From: Plutella xylostella
Lineage: Eukaryota; Arthropoda; Insecta; Lepidoptera; Plutellidae
DNA length: 64,000 nucleotides
Direction of reading: 5' to 3'
Assembly (NCBI RefSeq): GCF_932276165.1
Contig: NC_063994.1
Span: 1,488,001-1,552,000 of the forward strand
Part shown: one piece after another, positions 28,789-39,678 of the stretch
Layout of the letters: each line of letters begins with the position of its first letter
How positions within the stretch are numbered: the stretch's first letter is position 1
Made by a program: the position numbers and the translations under genes
Notes under the pieces: model-generated
What the model saw: only the letters and a program-made list of their open reading frames with translations
Told to the model about the DNA's origin: nothing
Database searches by the model: none

Positions 28789-30198
28789 GGTCGCAGCGAC
28801 ACTTATAATCGTGAATAAATCATGTGAGTAAACTACACACTAATAGGAGTGAATGTATACGACGACGCTTTCCAACAAGCACTTCCCTCGCACTGCGCTC
28901 CCCTGTGGCTTATCGTCGTTCGTTGTCGCGACGTCACCGCTCAATCAATACAATAAACTAACCGTTGACCTGTCTCGCTCGGAAAGTAATAAGAGATGTT
29001 GGCGCTTATTTATACAAGACGCTTCGTATCATCAGGTTCGCCGAATGAAAGTAATAGCATCATTATAAGTAAGTAGCTATACTGACTATCTTATTTAAAT
29101 AGGTCATAAATACCTACTTAAGTAATGATACCGTACATGTTATTAATGTTACAACTAGGGTTCGAACGATACTTTCGATACCGAGTAAGTATCGATACTT
29201 TCGTTCGCGATACCCGATACTGAGTACTCGATACTTTTGGACCGATACTTTTCCGGTATCGATACCCTCGTCTCGATACGCAAATCGCTGGTATCGAGTA
29301 CTTTGTCGTCACATAATAATATGATAAGCCTTCATAAAAGGTCTTAAAACAAAACCAACCCGTTAAAACCTCAGAATCTTGCTTTTTTTTTGTATTTATT
29401 TGCTATTATCACCAAAACTTCTTTTTAAATGCAATGTAAAAGTAGATTTTTATGCTGGTGAAGGAACAAAAATGAACTATTTCGCAATTACTCGATACTG
29501 AGTAGTATCGATACTTTTGGACCGATACTTTTTCGGTATCGATACCCTCGTCTCGATACCACATGAGTACTCGGTATCGATACCGGACGCCGATACTTCG
29601 AACCCTAGTTACAACTTATTACCGGGAGACGGTATCATAAATTTCTTAGAAATTAAGAGGAGAGTATACCTTCGCGATTCTAGCGAAATAGGTAGTTAGG
29701 AAAACATTTGCTATCGCTTGTGCTCTAATGCCCCGGGCACGGGTGCGATAGAGATGCACTGCAGCACGCGAGTGACAATAGGTACTTTTGTTGATGAAAT
29801 TCTGGTTTCCGGAGAAAACGTTTTACACCTCTTTTACACTAACTAAATATCAACCAATCTCTTTGATTTTGATGCCAATCGTGTCATCATAATATATTCA
29901 AGGCAATTCAAGGTTTATAGCTTTCGCTTTTTTTAAAAAAAAAACTTGTTATTGTTCAACAAAAGGAAATGACATGAAATGAGGTGCTATATTTGAGGTG
30001 CCTATAAATTTGAATCTATAGAAAATTTTGAAAAAAAGAAAAAGCTATAAACCTAGTTATTCCTTGTGTTAATAACATAATAAAATATCATGGAGATTGG
30101 ATAATATTTAGAGGTAGTAAAACGTTTTCTCTTTTTGTATGGACGAGCAAGTGCTATACTCTCCTCTTAAGTTAAACAGTCCCTATAAAGGGCATACT
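28789..30198. other. Spacer upstream of NAGLU
   Basis: Holds the presumed NAGLU promoter and 5' UTR (just above 28788), the hAT-type MITE at 29156-29607 and about 590 bp of AT-rich sequence up to the LINE at 30199. No other gene is seen. Confidence 0.45.
29156..29607. mobile_element. hAT-type MITE with GTATCGATAC-rich ends (452 bp)
   Basis: Ends TAGGGTTCGAA and TTCGAACCCTA, flanked by the perfect 8-bp duplication GTTACAAC (29148-29155, 29608-29615). The outer 130-140 bp on both sides are packed with TATCGATAC, CGATACTTT and GAGTACTCG words in both orientations. The centre is plain AT-rich DNA without coding content. Confidence 0.88.
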
Positions 30199-30299
30199 CG
30201 TGAGCAGCTGCGCGACGCGGAGCTATAACACTCGAATTTGTTTCGGTTACCTAATACAAACATATTAAGTGTAGTTAGCGGCTCAAGTCTTCTTTTGAC

Positions 30300-31739
30300 A
30301 TGGCGAGTGATACGAACTTGCTAAACGAGGACATTTGTTGTGAGGTGGAAGTGGAAACCGAGGATATGGAAGAAATGGAGGTGGGTAGCCGAGCAGAGAA
30401 GAGGGTACGAGATCTGGACGAGGAAGAACTATGGACGGAGGTGGGTAGAAGGGGAAAAATCGTGGCGCGGAGTTTGAGTAACCCAGATAAGTCGGTGGCA
30501 GTTATACCTGAGGAGCAAATTGAGGTTAGCCTGACCTCAAGGAAGGATAGATTGCCTAAACAGATAGGGTTGGCGCGGATACTCAAAAAGGAGAATATTT
30601 GTGATATCACTAAAATAAAATATGTGAACCCTTACAAAATATTAATCAAATTCAGCAATGGAGAAAGTGCAGAGAAATTATTGCAGTGTTCACATTTTAA
30701 GAATAATGACATCATCTGTCAGAAAACATTTGAGGTGGGTGTGTCTTACGGCACCATCAAAGACATTGATCTTGATCTAAGCGAGCCTGAAATACTAAAA
30801 GATTTAAGCTCAGACATCCCAATTATGAGTATAAAGCGACTGATGAGAAGAAATTATGATGAAGAGGGTGAGGAATTTACCAAAAGTGAATGCGTCCGAG
30901 TCTGCTTCAAGGGACCGATATTGCCAGCTTACATCCGCACCTGTGGTATTCGGACTGAAGTATATCCATTTGTATTCCCCGTGTCTCAGTGTTCGAAATG
31001 CTGGAGATTTGGACATAACTATAAAACTTGCTCACAAAACAAAATCATCTGTCCGAAATGCGGAAAACCTCACCCCAACTGTGATACCTCATCATTTAAA
31101 TGTGTTAACTGTTCGGGTAAACACATGGCACTAGCAAAGAACTGTCCTGTATACTTAAAGGAAAAAAAGATCCGTGAGTTAATGGCTGAACACAACTGCA
31201 CCTACAAACGAGCACTTACCATCGATGAACCCTTATCCACTCCTCAGGAGATCCGCGCGACACCATCCACTTACCATCCAACAGACGTACAGAAGGAGAG
31301 GGCCACTTCTTCAGCCCGCAGCTCTACCTATGCTGAAATTGTTAAAGCCCCAGCAGAGGTACATCACACAGAGAGCTATAAGACAAAAAAAGAAATAAAA
31401 AAGAATAACGAGGAAAATAAACGAAAGAAGAAAAGAAAAAGTCATAGAGATATCCATTCAGACTGTTCTGATCTATACTCTGAATCTAGCAATGATGAAA
31501 TTATGGAAAATCAAAAGAATAAAGAGGAAGATACTGAAAAACATAATAATATAGACAAAGAGAAGCTAGACATCCAAGGATTGATTCAGAAAATTAAGGA
31601 GACAATATTTATGAAGAGAATGAGTTTTGAAGAGAAGTTAAAACATTGCGGAAGTATAATCTATCAGTGGATGATAAGTTTGATCATAGAGTGTGTATCT
31701 GATTGGCCAGTCATAAAATCATTTATTCAAAATGGATAA
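30300..31739 (+). CDS. LINE ORF1: Gag-like RNA-binding protein
   Basis: 479 residues. The N-terminal part is acidic. The middle is a Gag-type fold region, then three zinc knuckles at about 230-285 (CSKCWRFGHNYKTC, CPKCGKPHPNC, CVNCSGKHMALAKNC). A long lysine/glutamate-rich charged tail follows, including runs such as KKKRKSHR. In this class the protein coats the LINE RNA. Its stop overlaps the ORF2 start (ATGGATAA), suggesting translation by termination-reinitiation. Confidence 0.88.
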   Translation: MASDTNLLNEDICCEVEVETEDMEEMEVGSRAEKRVRDLDEEELWTEVGRRGKIVARSLSNPDKSVAVIPEEQIEVSLTSRKDRLPKQIGLARILKKENICDITKIKYVNPYKILIKFSNGESAEKLLQCSHFKNNDIICQKTFEVGVSYGTIKDIDLDLSEPEILKDLSSDIPIMSIKRLMRRNYDEEGEEFTKSECVRVCFKGPILPAYIRTCGIRTEVYPFVFPVSQCSKCWRFGHNYKTCSQNKIICPKCGKPHPNCDTSSFKCVNCSGKHMALAKNCPVYLKEKKIRELMAEHNCTYKRALTIDEPLSTPQEIRATPSTYHPTDVQKERATSSARSSTYAEIVKAPAEVHHTESYKTKKEIKKNNEENKRKKKRKSHRDIHSDCSDLYSESSNDEIMENQKNKEEDTEKHNNIDKEKLDIQGLIQKIKETIFMKRMSFEEKLKHCGSIIYQWMISLIIECVSDWPVIKSFIQNG

Positions 31740-34700
31740 ATCAATGTTAAATTCGGTAAATATAATCCAATGGAATTGTCAAAGCCTGCAGCCGAAATTA
31801 ATTGAATTTGAACTTCTACTATCACAAGAAAAGGTACATATTGCCATCTTAAGCGAGACGTGGCTGGATCCGGACACACCTTTAAGGATCAGTGGATACA
31901 GCATTCACAGACAGGATCGAGATGACGGATATGGCGGTGTGGCTATCATACTTCATTCTTCCATCAAGTTTCAGCTATATCAAATGAACTGCTGTAATCC
32001 TGGCATACAACTATTACGAATAAAAATATTGAACTGCCTCAACTTGGAGAATATATTCTCAGTCTATTGTCCATCTTCGGTTCATACAGTTTCCAGTGAT
32101 TGGGACTCAGTTTTTAGTCTATGTCACAACAAAACGATAATAGCTGGAGATTTTAATGGTCACCATACCAACTGGTCTATCAAGACGGATGCTAGAGGAA
32201 TACAGCTTTTTGATGTTATTCTAGATAAAAACTATGTAACCCTGAATGATGGTTCATCTACAAGAATACGTCTAGTTAATGGCAGACTACAAAAATCTAC
32301 TCCTGACATTACTTTGGTGACAAATGATATTGCTCTTAGATATTCGTGGAAAGTCACAAATGAAAACCTTGGTAGCGACCATCTGGTTATAAAGTACTCT
32401 ACAAGTAATATTGGATCTCTCAGCAATGACATGAAAAAGAGGAATTTCAAAAGAGCGTCCTGGAAAGACTACACAGACACACTTGATCATATTTTTTCTG
32501 AAACTCATTTTACTGATAATCCTCAAGAAGCCTATGATCAGTTTGTCAATGCCATGAATAGTGCAGCTGATACACATATCCCGTATGTAAAAATTTGCCA
32601 AGATCCATTACGGCTAGATAAATTCACGCCAAAACTTTACTGGAATGAAGACATTTCACGAGCTGTAGCAGAGAGAAGACTCGCCCTGTCCACATTTAGG
32701 AAAAATCCTACACCTCAAAATCTGATAACTTTGCAATCTAAAGTAGGTACTGCTCAGAAGATAATTCGAACAGCCAAGCGGAAAGCATGGAGAGACTTCT
32801 GCAGCAGCGTGGATGAAAACACAAATACTTCTGAAATGTGGAGACGAATGAGATGGCTAAAAGGCTACCGGGTACCTAGAATGTCAGTCGATAGAGATAA
32901 GGCCAATGCTCTGCTACACAGTATATCTCCTGATTATGTTTCTCCTCAAGATCCAACGTTTCTAACAGTGAACAAATCCCTTGCAAAGCCAATATCGATT
33001 CAAGAACTAAATCGTGCTATAAAAAATAAGGATACAGCCCCGGGTAACGATAACATATCATTTTCTATGCTCAGTCATCTCCCCTTGATTGGTAAACAAA
33101 GGTTAGTAGGAATATATAATTTGTTTCTCAAAACTGGCTTTGTCCCAGAACAATGGAGAAAGACTAATATTATACCGATACCTAAATCAGGTGAACAATC
33201 CCCAGCTAATCCCCAAGTTAGACCAATAGCACTTATGTCTTGTAACTGTAAAGTCTTTCATACTATTTTGAAACACCGTTTAGAATGGTTATTTGAGAGC
33301 AAAGATCTTTTTTCTTCAAATACGGTAGGATTTAGAAAGGCCAGATCATGTCTAGATAGTCTCTCTCGTTTAGTGACACATATACAATTAGGTTTCAGTA
33401 AAGATTTGTTAACTTTAGGATGTTTCATAGACATAAACAGTGCATATAATAATGTAGATATATCCATCATGGTGAACACATTGAGCAGTGCTGGAGTAGA
33501 TAGGACAATCTGTTCTTATTTGTGGGAATTTCTGAAGTCGAGAGAACTTAGTGTGAGATACTCCGACTCCATGACTATAACAAGAACATCTGGAATTGGT
33601 TTAGCACAAGGGGACCCTCTCTCTCCACTATTGTTCAACGTAGTCACCATGAACATTTGTCATGATATTATCAATGTATCAATATCTCAATATGCTGATG
33701 ATTTTGTGTTGTATGGTTCGTACAAGCTACTATCGGACGGTTGTATAGATTTGCAGTATGCTTTGAACATGTTCTGTAAATTAGTTGAGGCTCTTGGTCT
33801 AGATGTTTCAGAGAGAAAAACAAAGGTATGTTTGTTCAAAAAGGGGTTTAACAGAGAGGATGTTAGTTTATATTTATATGGACACCGTTTGCAATTGGTA
33901 GATTGTGTCAAGTATTTGGGTCTTTGGTTTGATAGATCATTGAAATGGAACAGACACATAAACGAAATGATAAATAAAACCATGAAATATCTTAACGTAC
34001 TTAAAGCATTGGCTGGATCTGATTGGGGTCTCCATCCTAAACATCTGAGACGATTGTATATCTCAATTATTCGGAGTAGATTGGACTACGCCTGTTTTCT
34101 TTATCATACTGCCGCCAAAAGCCATTTGTGTAAACTTGATAAGATTCAAAATCAATGTATGCGAGTAATTGGAGGTTTTATTAAGAGCACTCCTATACAT
34201 GTCATGGAGAACGAGTTATGCTTGCATCCTCTTAAGTTACGTAGGCAATTTCTTGGTAGCAAATTCTGGTTAAAATGTCGCTCTTTTCAAGACAATGATT
34301 GTATAGATGCTATTGACCAATTATGTAATCAATGTAATAGACCAGGTTATTGGATTCGTAAGAAAAAGCCGTTACTTACAGAGATTCATGAAGTACTAAA
34401 GCCTCTTCCTATCCATACATCAAAGAACTTAGAAATGTTTGAGCTAGGTACATGGGTCCAGGATATTGATGTTGATAATGTATTGTTTAGCTTCGTGGAG
34501 GGTGTGACTGATTCTAAGAAGGTAGTGGGAGCAAGGCAGTTAAAAGATAAATGTAGTGAAATGATAAATTTCAAATATTCTGGTTATTATACAATATATA
34601 CAGATGGTTCCAAAGATATGGACAACATAGGTGCTGCGGTATTCGATCCTCAGTTAGATATTAACATGATGTTTAAAATAGAATCTAATATTTCAATAAT

Positions 34701-35451
34701 GTACATAGAATTATTTGCAATATCAGAAGCTTTGGCATACATAGAAAATATTGAATATGATAAATTCGTCATTCTGACAGACTCCAGGAGTGCTGTTCAA
34801 CATGTCGCTCGGTCAACCTCGACTTTTCGAGGCGTTCCGATAGCGTACACTATATTGAAATTCATAAAAAAGTTAAAAGGGTTGGGAAAATCAATATCCA
34901 TTCAATGGATTCCATCCCACATAGGTATCTGGGGCAATGAAGTCGTGGACCGTTTAGCCAGAGACGCTAGTTTAGATAGAATTACTCACACTATAAAACC
35001 AGTTTATTCGGATGTAATACCTACAGTCAAAAAGCATATTCATAAATTGTGGTCTGAACATCTACAAAAGGTCTCAGTAGATAAGGGTATCTGGTATAAG
35101 ACAATACAACCTGAACCTTTCTATTATCCTTGGTTTGAAGCAGGTAACATGGATAGAAATACTCTTATAATTGCTTTCAGACTTCGGTCTGGACATATTC
35201 CACTAAACAAGTTTGCTTTTATGATGAGAAAGGTTCCTTCACCCAACTGTTCTGAGTGTGATATCATTGAAGACGTACATCATATTTTGGTGGAGTGTGT
35301 TCGGACGGAAGCTAAAAGACAACTTGTATATAATAACAAAATGTTTAAAGATATAGGTGGATGTAATAGTGCGCTATCATTTCCTTATTCTGATGATGCT
35401 AAAGTATTGTACAATTTAGTTAGGTACGGCCTTAAGGCTCGATCCAACTGA
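31732..35451 (+). CDS. LINE ORF2: endonuclease, reverse transcriptase, RNase H
   Basis: 1,239 residues. The APE-type endonuclease at the N-terminus has IIQWNCQSL, SETWLD (Glu42), GDFNGHH (139-145) and SDH (215-217). Reverse transcriptase blocks: RPIALMSCNCKVF, NTVGFRKARS, FIDINSAYNNVD, GLAQGDPLSPLLF and QYADDFVLY (YADD at 654-657). RNase H near the C-terminus: YTDGSK (Asp958), a Glu in YIELFAISEAL, LTDSRSAV and WIPSHIGIWGNEVVDRLA, so all four catalytic acidic positions are present. A CCHC-like Cys/His motif (CSECDIIEDVHHILVEC) follows. No lesion is seen. Confidence 0.92.
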   Translation: MDKSMLNSVNIIQWNCQSLQPKLIEFELLLSQEKVHIAILSETWLDPDTPLRISGYSIHRQDRDDGYGGVAIILHSSIKFQLYQMNCCNPGIQLLRIKILNCLNLENIFSVYCPSSVHTVSSDWDSVFSLCHNKTIIAGDFNGHHTNWSIKTDARGIQLFDVILDKNYVTLNDGSSTRIRLVNGRLQKSTPDITLVTNDIALRYSWKVTNENLGSDHLVIKYSTSNIGSLSNDMKKRNFKRASWKDYTDTLDHIFSETHFTDNPQEAYDQFVNAMNSAADTHIPYVKICQDPLRLDKFTPKLYWNEDISRAVAERRLALSTFRKNPTPQNLITLQSKVGTAQKIIRTAKRKAWRDFCSSVDENTNTSEMWRRMRWLKGYRVPRMSVDRDKANALLHSISPDYVSPQDPTFLTVNKSLAKPISIQELNRAIKNKDTAPGNDNISFSMLSHLPLIGKQRLVGIYNLFLKTGFVPEQWRKTNIIPIPKSGEQSPANPQVRPIALMSCNCKVFHTILKHRLEWLFESKDLFSSNTVGFRKARSCLDSLSRLVTHIQLGFSKDLLTLGCFIDINSAYNNVDISIMVNTLSSAGVDRTICSYLWEFLKSRELSVRYSDSMTITRTSGIGLAQGDPLSPLLFNVVTMNICHDIINVSISQYADDFVLYGSYKLLSDGCIDLQYALNMFCKLVEALGLDVSERKTKVCLFKKGFNREDVSLYLYGHRLQLVDCVKYLGLWFDRSLKWNRHINEMINKTMKYLNVLKALAGSDWGLHPKHLRRLYISIIRSRLDYACFLYHTAAKSHLCKLDKIQNQCMRVIGGFIKSTPIHVMENELCLHPLKLRRQFLGSKFWLKCRSFQDNDCIDAIDQLCNQCNRPGYWIRKKKPLLTEIHEVLKPLPIHTSKNLEMFELGTWVQDIDVDNVLFSFVEGVTDSKKVVGARQLKDKCSEMINFKYSGYYTIYTDGSKDMDNIGAAVFDPQLDINMMFKIESNISIMYIELFAISEALAYIENIEYDKFVILTDSRSAVQHVARSTSTFRGVPIAYTILKFIKKLKGLGKSISIQWIPSHIGIWGNEVVDRLARDASLDRITHTIKPVYSDVIPTVKKHIHKLWSEHLQKVSVDKGIWYKTIQPEPFYYPWFEAGNMDRNTLIIAFRLRSGHIPLNKFAFMMRKVPSPNCSECDIIEDVHHILVECVRTEAKRQLVYNNKMFKDIGGCNSALSFPYSDDAKVLYNLVRYGLKARSN

Positions 35452-35760
35452 AAATCTTGTTAGTTTTTAAGTATCTGCCTAGTTATAATTATGTATGTAA
35501 TTAATTTAAGCTTAATTACTAGGACGACATGGTCGCTCTCTGTGAACCAAGTCCTATAAAATAAAGATTTAAAAAAAAAAAAAAAGGGCATACTAGTAGG
35601 TACACTTTGGAAATCAATGTGTACATTTTTATTTTCCCAGAAATAAACAGTAAGTACATAATCAAAAAAGCTCTAACAAAATATTTATTGTAGTTACCTA
35701 AGTACCTACCTAAAAAAAAAATTGATTATCATAACTAAGAAATACTTTTCAGCATAATGT

Positions 35761-36150
35761 TAACGTTAGTTCATTTCTAATCTGGGGGCACGGCAGTGCC
35801 CCCACCAAGTCGAGCAAAAAAGCGGCACGGATGTACCATCCTTTTCTCGAAGTAATTCAGGCCATTTTCGACCCCCTGTAACTTCGTTGTGGATAAACCT
35901 AGAAGACTGAATTTTCAGCAACCATGGTAAAGACACGGTATATTTCAAATTTCATTAAATTTGAAACAGTAGTTTAAGAATTATAACGAGTTAAAGTTTT
36001 TTTAATTTTGTCACTCACTGACTGACTCACCGATCATAAAAATTCTAAGGCACTTCTAGCAGACATAAAAGCTTCAAATTTGGAATATAAGTAGTGTTTG
36101 GTGTATGAATCAAGGAAAAACTAAAATATTTGGGGGCACTACCGTGCCAC
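35761..36150. repeat. Dispersed lepidopteran repeat with a GC hairpin
   Basis: A perfect hairpin GGGGGCACGGCAGTGCCCCC (35784-35803) is followed by AAGTCGAG; a degenerate second copy (GGGGGCACTACCGTGCCACC, CAACTCGAG) lies at about 36132. Between them is TCACTCACTGACTGACTCAC and CTAAGGCACTTCTAGCAGAC, words I associate with a dispersed moth repeat. No ORF; superfamily unknown. Confidence 0.5.
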
Positions 36151-36203
36151 CGCCAACTCGAGTAAAAAATTTTTCAATTTTGGTCCAGTTTTCTAGATAG
36201 GTA

Positions 36204-37253
36204 TGTAATGTAGCAGCTCAGCAGGAGCTGGTCTGGATCACCGGGGAGCGACCCCTGGGCGAATCGACCTGCCTGGCCTCCCCCGAGAGTAGGGGTTGGG
36301 TGCTATATTGTAATGTGATACTTACCCTTATGACTAACGTCCCTAGTGCTTAGGGCTGGTACCTACCTAATAACTCTCAATTAATATGTACCGGGAAGCG
36401 GTCTTAGACTAGCTCAGCTTGACGCCGGCCTCTGAAGGAGTGCCTGGTCGCCTGGGGGATCTACAACGACCGTGAAGCGGTCCTAACTATCCTGATCTTG
36501 ATCCTGAGGCCCCTGGAGGGAAATAACCTCGGTAGGTGTACGGGGTGAGAATTAATAATGCCGATTAATTAGTGTAACACAATTCAGGCGGCACTGGACC
36601 CGCTTTATTTACAACCAGGTTAACTTATATATCTAGGGTACTTACAGCTTATGTACTTAATATTAACACAATACACAAATGCACAAATACTTATCACGGC
36701 TATTGATATTTGTCGGGCCCTGAAGGGACCTACACGGATATTTCTATCTTAATAAGGGGAAGGAATACAGGGTACAGGAGGTCGGGCGAATACCGGTGGT
36801 ACGTGTGGATTTGTTCCAGGATTTGTGGAGTGTATTTGTGTTGATAAGAACGTGTGGCTGAGGGCCGGTGTGTGTTCAGCGATTGTATAGTTCGGTACAC
36901 GGCCGCTTTAAACTAGGCGACCCAGGCGTCCGTGTATTCCGGGGAACCTCGATCCGCTAGTAGGCGACCCACAGCGTAGGGAGGACGGTGTAGTGAGAAT
37001 AGTGTGCGTGAACAGATACTTAAATAGATAAAGGTGCAGGGAGGGATCTCGGGAACGGACTGATCACTCGCCGGAGCAGGAGGTGACGAATGGTGGCCGG
37101 GCGGCGGTCCGGCGGCTATTTATAGGCGGGTCGCCCCGCGCCCCTGGTATTCTCCGGAGTCGCCTGTGTGGTGCCCCACCTCGACTCGCGGGCGCTCTTG
37201 TGGCTTCGGTATGTGGGTAGGTGCGGTGGATGGTTTGGTAACGGCTCGTTACA
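36204..37253. mobile_element. Probable solo LTR (1,050 bp)
   Basis: Ends TGTAA and TTACA form the expected LTR terminal inverted repeat. They are flanked by a 4-bp duplication GGTA (36200-36203, 37254-37257), the length left by Ty3/gypsy elements. The body is GC-richer than its surroundings, has no ORF and has a CTATTTATAG TATA-like box near 37115. No internal retroelement sequence or second LTR is near, so recombination to a solo LTR is the simplest reading. Confidence 0.6.
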
Positions 37254-37370
37254 GGTACATAACTGCTTAAATAATTTCATAATCACACATCAGGCTACCA
37301 GTGCTTATAGTCAAATTTTCTTAATGTAGGTACAATGAACTTTGTGTATTGGAAACTAAGGTTGAAATTT

Positions 37371-37638
37371 GGCGACCGAATGGCGTAGTGGTTAGTGACC
37401 TTACTACTAAACCGATGGTCCCGGGTTCGATTCCCGGCTGGGGCAGATATTTGTTTAAACACAGATATTTGTTCTCGGGTCTTGGATGTGCCCGTAAAAT
37501 GGCAATAGGCCCGCCCCCTATTACATTGGGACTAACATAACACTCTGGCGAAAAGTGGGTGCAGCAATACACCTCTGCCTACCCCGCAAGGGAGTACATT
37601 AGTACAAGGCGTGAGTGCGTGGTTTTTTTTGTTTTTTT
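37371..37638 (+). mobile_element. tRNA-derived SINE (268 bp)
   Basis: A 5' tRNA-like head has an A box (TGGCGTAGTGGTTAGTGACC) and a B box (GGTTCGATTCC). It is followed by an unrelated body (GGATGTGCCCGTAAAATGGC, CTACCCCGCAAGGGAGTACA) and a T-rich end. A 13-bp duplication AAGGTTGAAATTT flanks it exactly (37358-37370, 37639-37651). Confidence 0.9.
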
Positions 37639-38250
37639 AAGGTTGAAATTTAATTAGGGAAATTTGATGCAGTACGAAGTATCAAAGTTACGTTTATTCA
37701 TTACGTACAGTACGTAGCCAAAAATAAAGATTCTTGATTCTTACCTCAAGTTTGCGATTTATGTAGGCAGGTACCTACCAAACTTACGCACTTAACGCAC
37801 CTACGTACCTAGAAGGTACCGAAAAGAAAAAAAGTAGAACTGTCTACAAAATACAAAAAGAAATGAGATGAGAAGTCTTATCGACGCACGCATCTCAATC
37901 ATAAAAATCTTTAATGTTGTATAAATATGTATATTGACTTGTTCATCGCACTAAATTATTTAATTAACACGTGTTTTCATGCGATGGCCGAGTCAATATA
38001 TTTATATAAAACTTTAAAGATTTTTAAGATTGACATGCGTGCGTCGATAAGACTTGGTATTACATGGATTTCACAGCTTTTTACCGTAGAACAACTGAGT
38101 AACGAGATTCGGTTTTCTTTTTAAGTATTGTTTTTGATGGGATCTATTTTCTCCGTGACCGAAATCTGTCGGAGAGCATCATCCTCATAATAAAAAAATT
38201 ATGTAAACAGAAGAAATAAAAGAAAAAGTAAACGGTAGAAAAAGAAATTT

Positions 38251-38322
38251 TGACCCCGACGTGATTTGAACACGCAACCTTCTGATCTGGAGTCAGACGC
38301 GCTACCGTTGCGCCACGGAGTC
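38251..38322 (-). tRNA. tRNA-Trp (anticodon CCA)
   Basis: 72 bases on the minus strand. The acceptor stem GACTCCG pairs with CGGGGTC (one G-T), with discriminator A. D-arm GCGCAACGGTAGCGC, anticodon loop CTCCAGA in a TCTGA/TCAGA stem, and T-arm with GTTCAAATC. No intron and no flanking duplication; it looks like a functional gene. The upstream side on its own strand is AT-rich. Confidence 0.95.
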
Positions 38323-39678
38323 GGTGAGAGAGCATCTGAATTTTACAATCATACTCACTACTACTGCAAAATTCGGAAGTCAAAGATTATTTTAACGTTA
38401 TCGATATTTTATTTAAAACAAGATTAATACATTTTATTTACAACATAGAAGTTTTATCTTAAATTACCTTAACTATACATTGGCAATTTCACTCTTTACA
38501 TAATTTGGCTGCATTGGCTACTCGCCCATAGAAAATAACATTCAAAATAAATATATTTTTTACACAATACAACAGTTATACTAGTAGGTATTTACCTTTT
38601 ATACTTAATTTACAACTATTTATTTTGGGGGCGTTAGATCTCTGTAATAGAACCTTTGTGCATAATCACACTTTCCAAGTTTTTTTCAGCAACAATAAGT
38701 AGGTATATTTTTGAGTAAAGATATAAATTATTAACAATTACTTAATTAAAATTTTACAGTCATGGACTTTGTAATGTATCTTAACTTTTTTTATTAAAGA
38801 CTAAAGACTCTTAAAGCATACTTATTTAAATAAACATATCTACTATTGGATTACTATCTAATGGAATTACATGTAGCCAGCTGTAGAGAGCTAAGAAATT
38901 GGAATTCATTATTTTGGAAAATATAAATGCAATTAAGTATAATTGAGATCATATAAGAATTATCCATTCATCGAATCATAATGGCGTAGTTAATAACCAA
39001 AAATGTAACTCGTACAATGGGTAAAAAATATTTTCCATTTTGTATCATTTCTCATTTTCGATAACATTTTCATGTATCCTTGTTTATGGTAGGTCTATTA
39101 TTCTTATCCGGAATGTTTAGGGAAGGACATTCATTTATCTATGTACTGCCCAATTCCACTAAATGATTAGATAGTAACGCACTGGTACACATCGCACTGG
39201 CTGAATAAAGACTTCATAACTACGTATCTTTTGGTTTATGTAATTATAAAAATATATAGAAACATTTCAATAAATAATTTGGGAATAATGTAAATAAGAA
39301 TAACATATCTACTTGGCTACATAATTTCTAGGTGCCCTGGTGTAAATATTGATTCGTGTTTCTTCAGGGCTATCTACATTTCCTCCAGTCACCGCTGCAC
39401 GGCACCATTATCGACGTAAATATACGTCACCATATCGTGATACACCATAAACTCTGCGACGTGATTGGTGAAACATGCATAAACAATTTACATCCAGTGG
39501 TCGCGATATCGGCGTAAATACAATAGAAATTCTATTGTGTTTTATTTCACTAGATTAAACCTTACCAGTTTAATATCTCAATATCATTTATACATATCTA
39601 CGTCGACAAAGACGCTGTGCAACTCGACTTACGCTCGCTACATGGGAGAGATCATGTCATGTGTAAGAGCTTCGTGAC
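38323..39678. other. Spacer between tRNA-Trp and Rab33
   Basis: AT-rich, no gene seen. 39395-39500 has TTATCGACGTAAATATACGTCA and TCGCGATATCG words of the MITE family at 48121 and 60. The minus-strand AATAAA near 39541 is a good candidate for the Rab33 poly(A) signal. Confidence 0.45.

Larger units (their letters stand above)
30199..35585 (+). mobile_element. Full-length I-like LINE with RNase H, apparently intact
   Basis: The element has a short 5' UTR (about 100 bp), two long open frames that overlap by 8 bases, a 130-bp 3' UTR with AATAAA and a poly(A) tail. Duplicated target GGGCATACT lies on both sides (30190-30198 and 35586-35594; flanking A residues make the exact edge ambiguous). Two ORFs with zinc knuckles in ORF1 and APE endonuclease, RT and RNase H in ORF2 fit the I superfamily. 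No frameshift or stop is visible, so this is a young and possibly active copy. Confidence 0.9.

Noticed and set aside
37371..37445. tRNA gene on the + strand
   Set aside because: It is the head of a SINE with exact 13-bp target duplications and a non-tRNA body.
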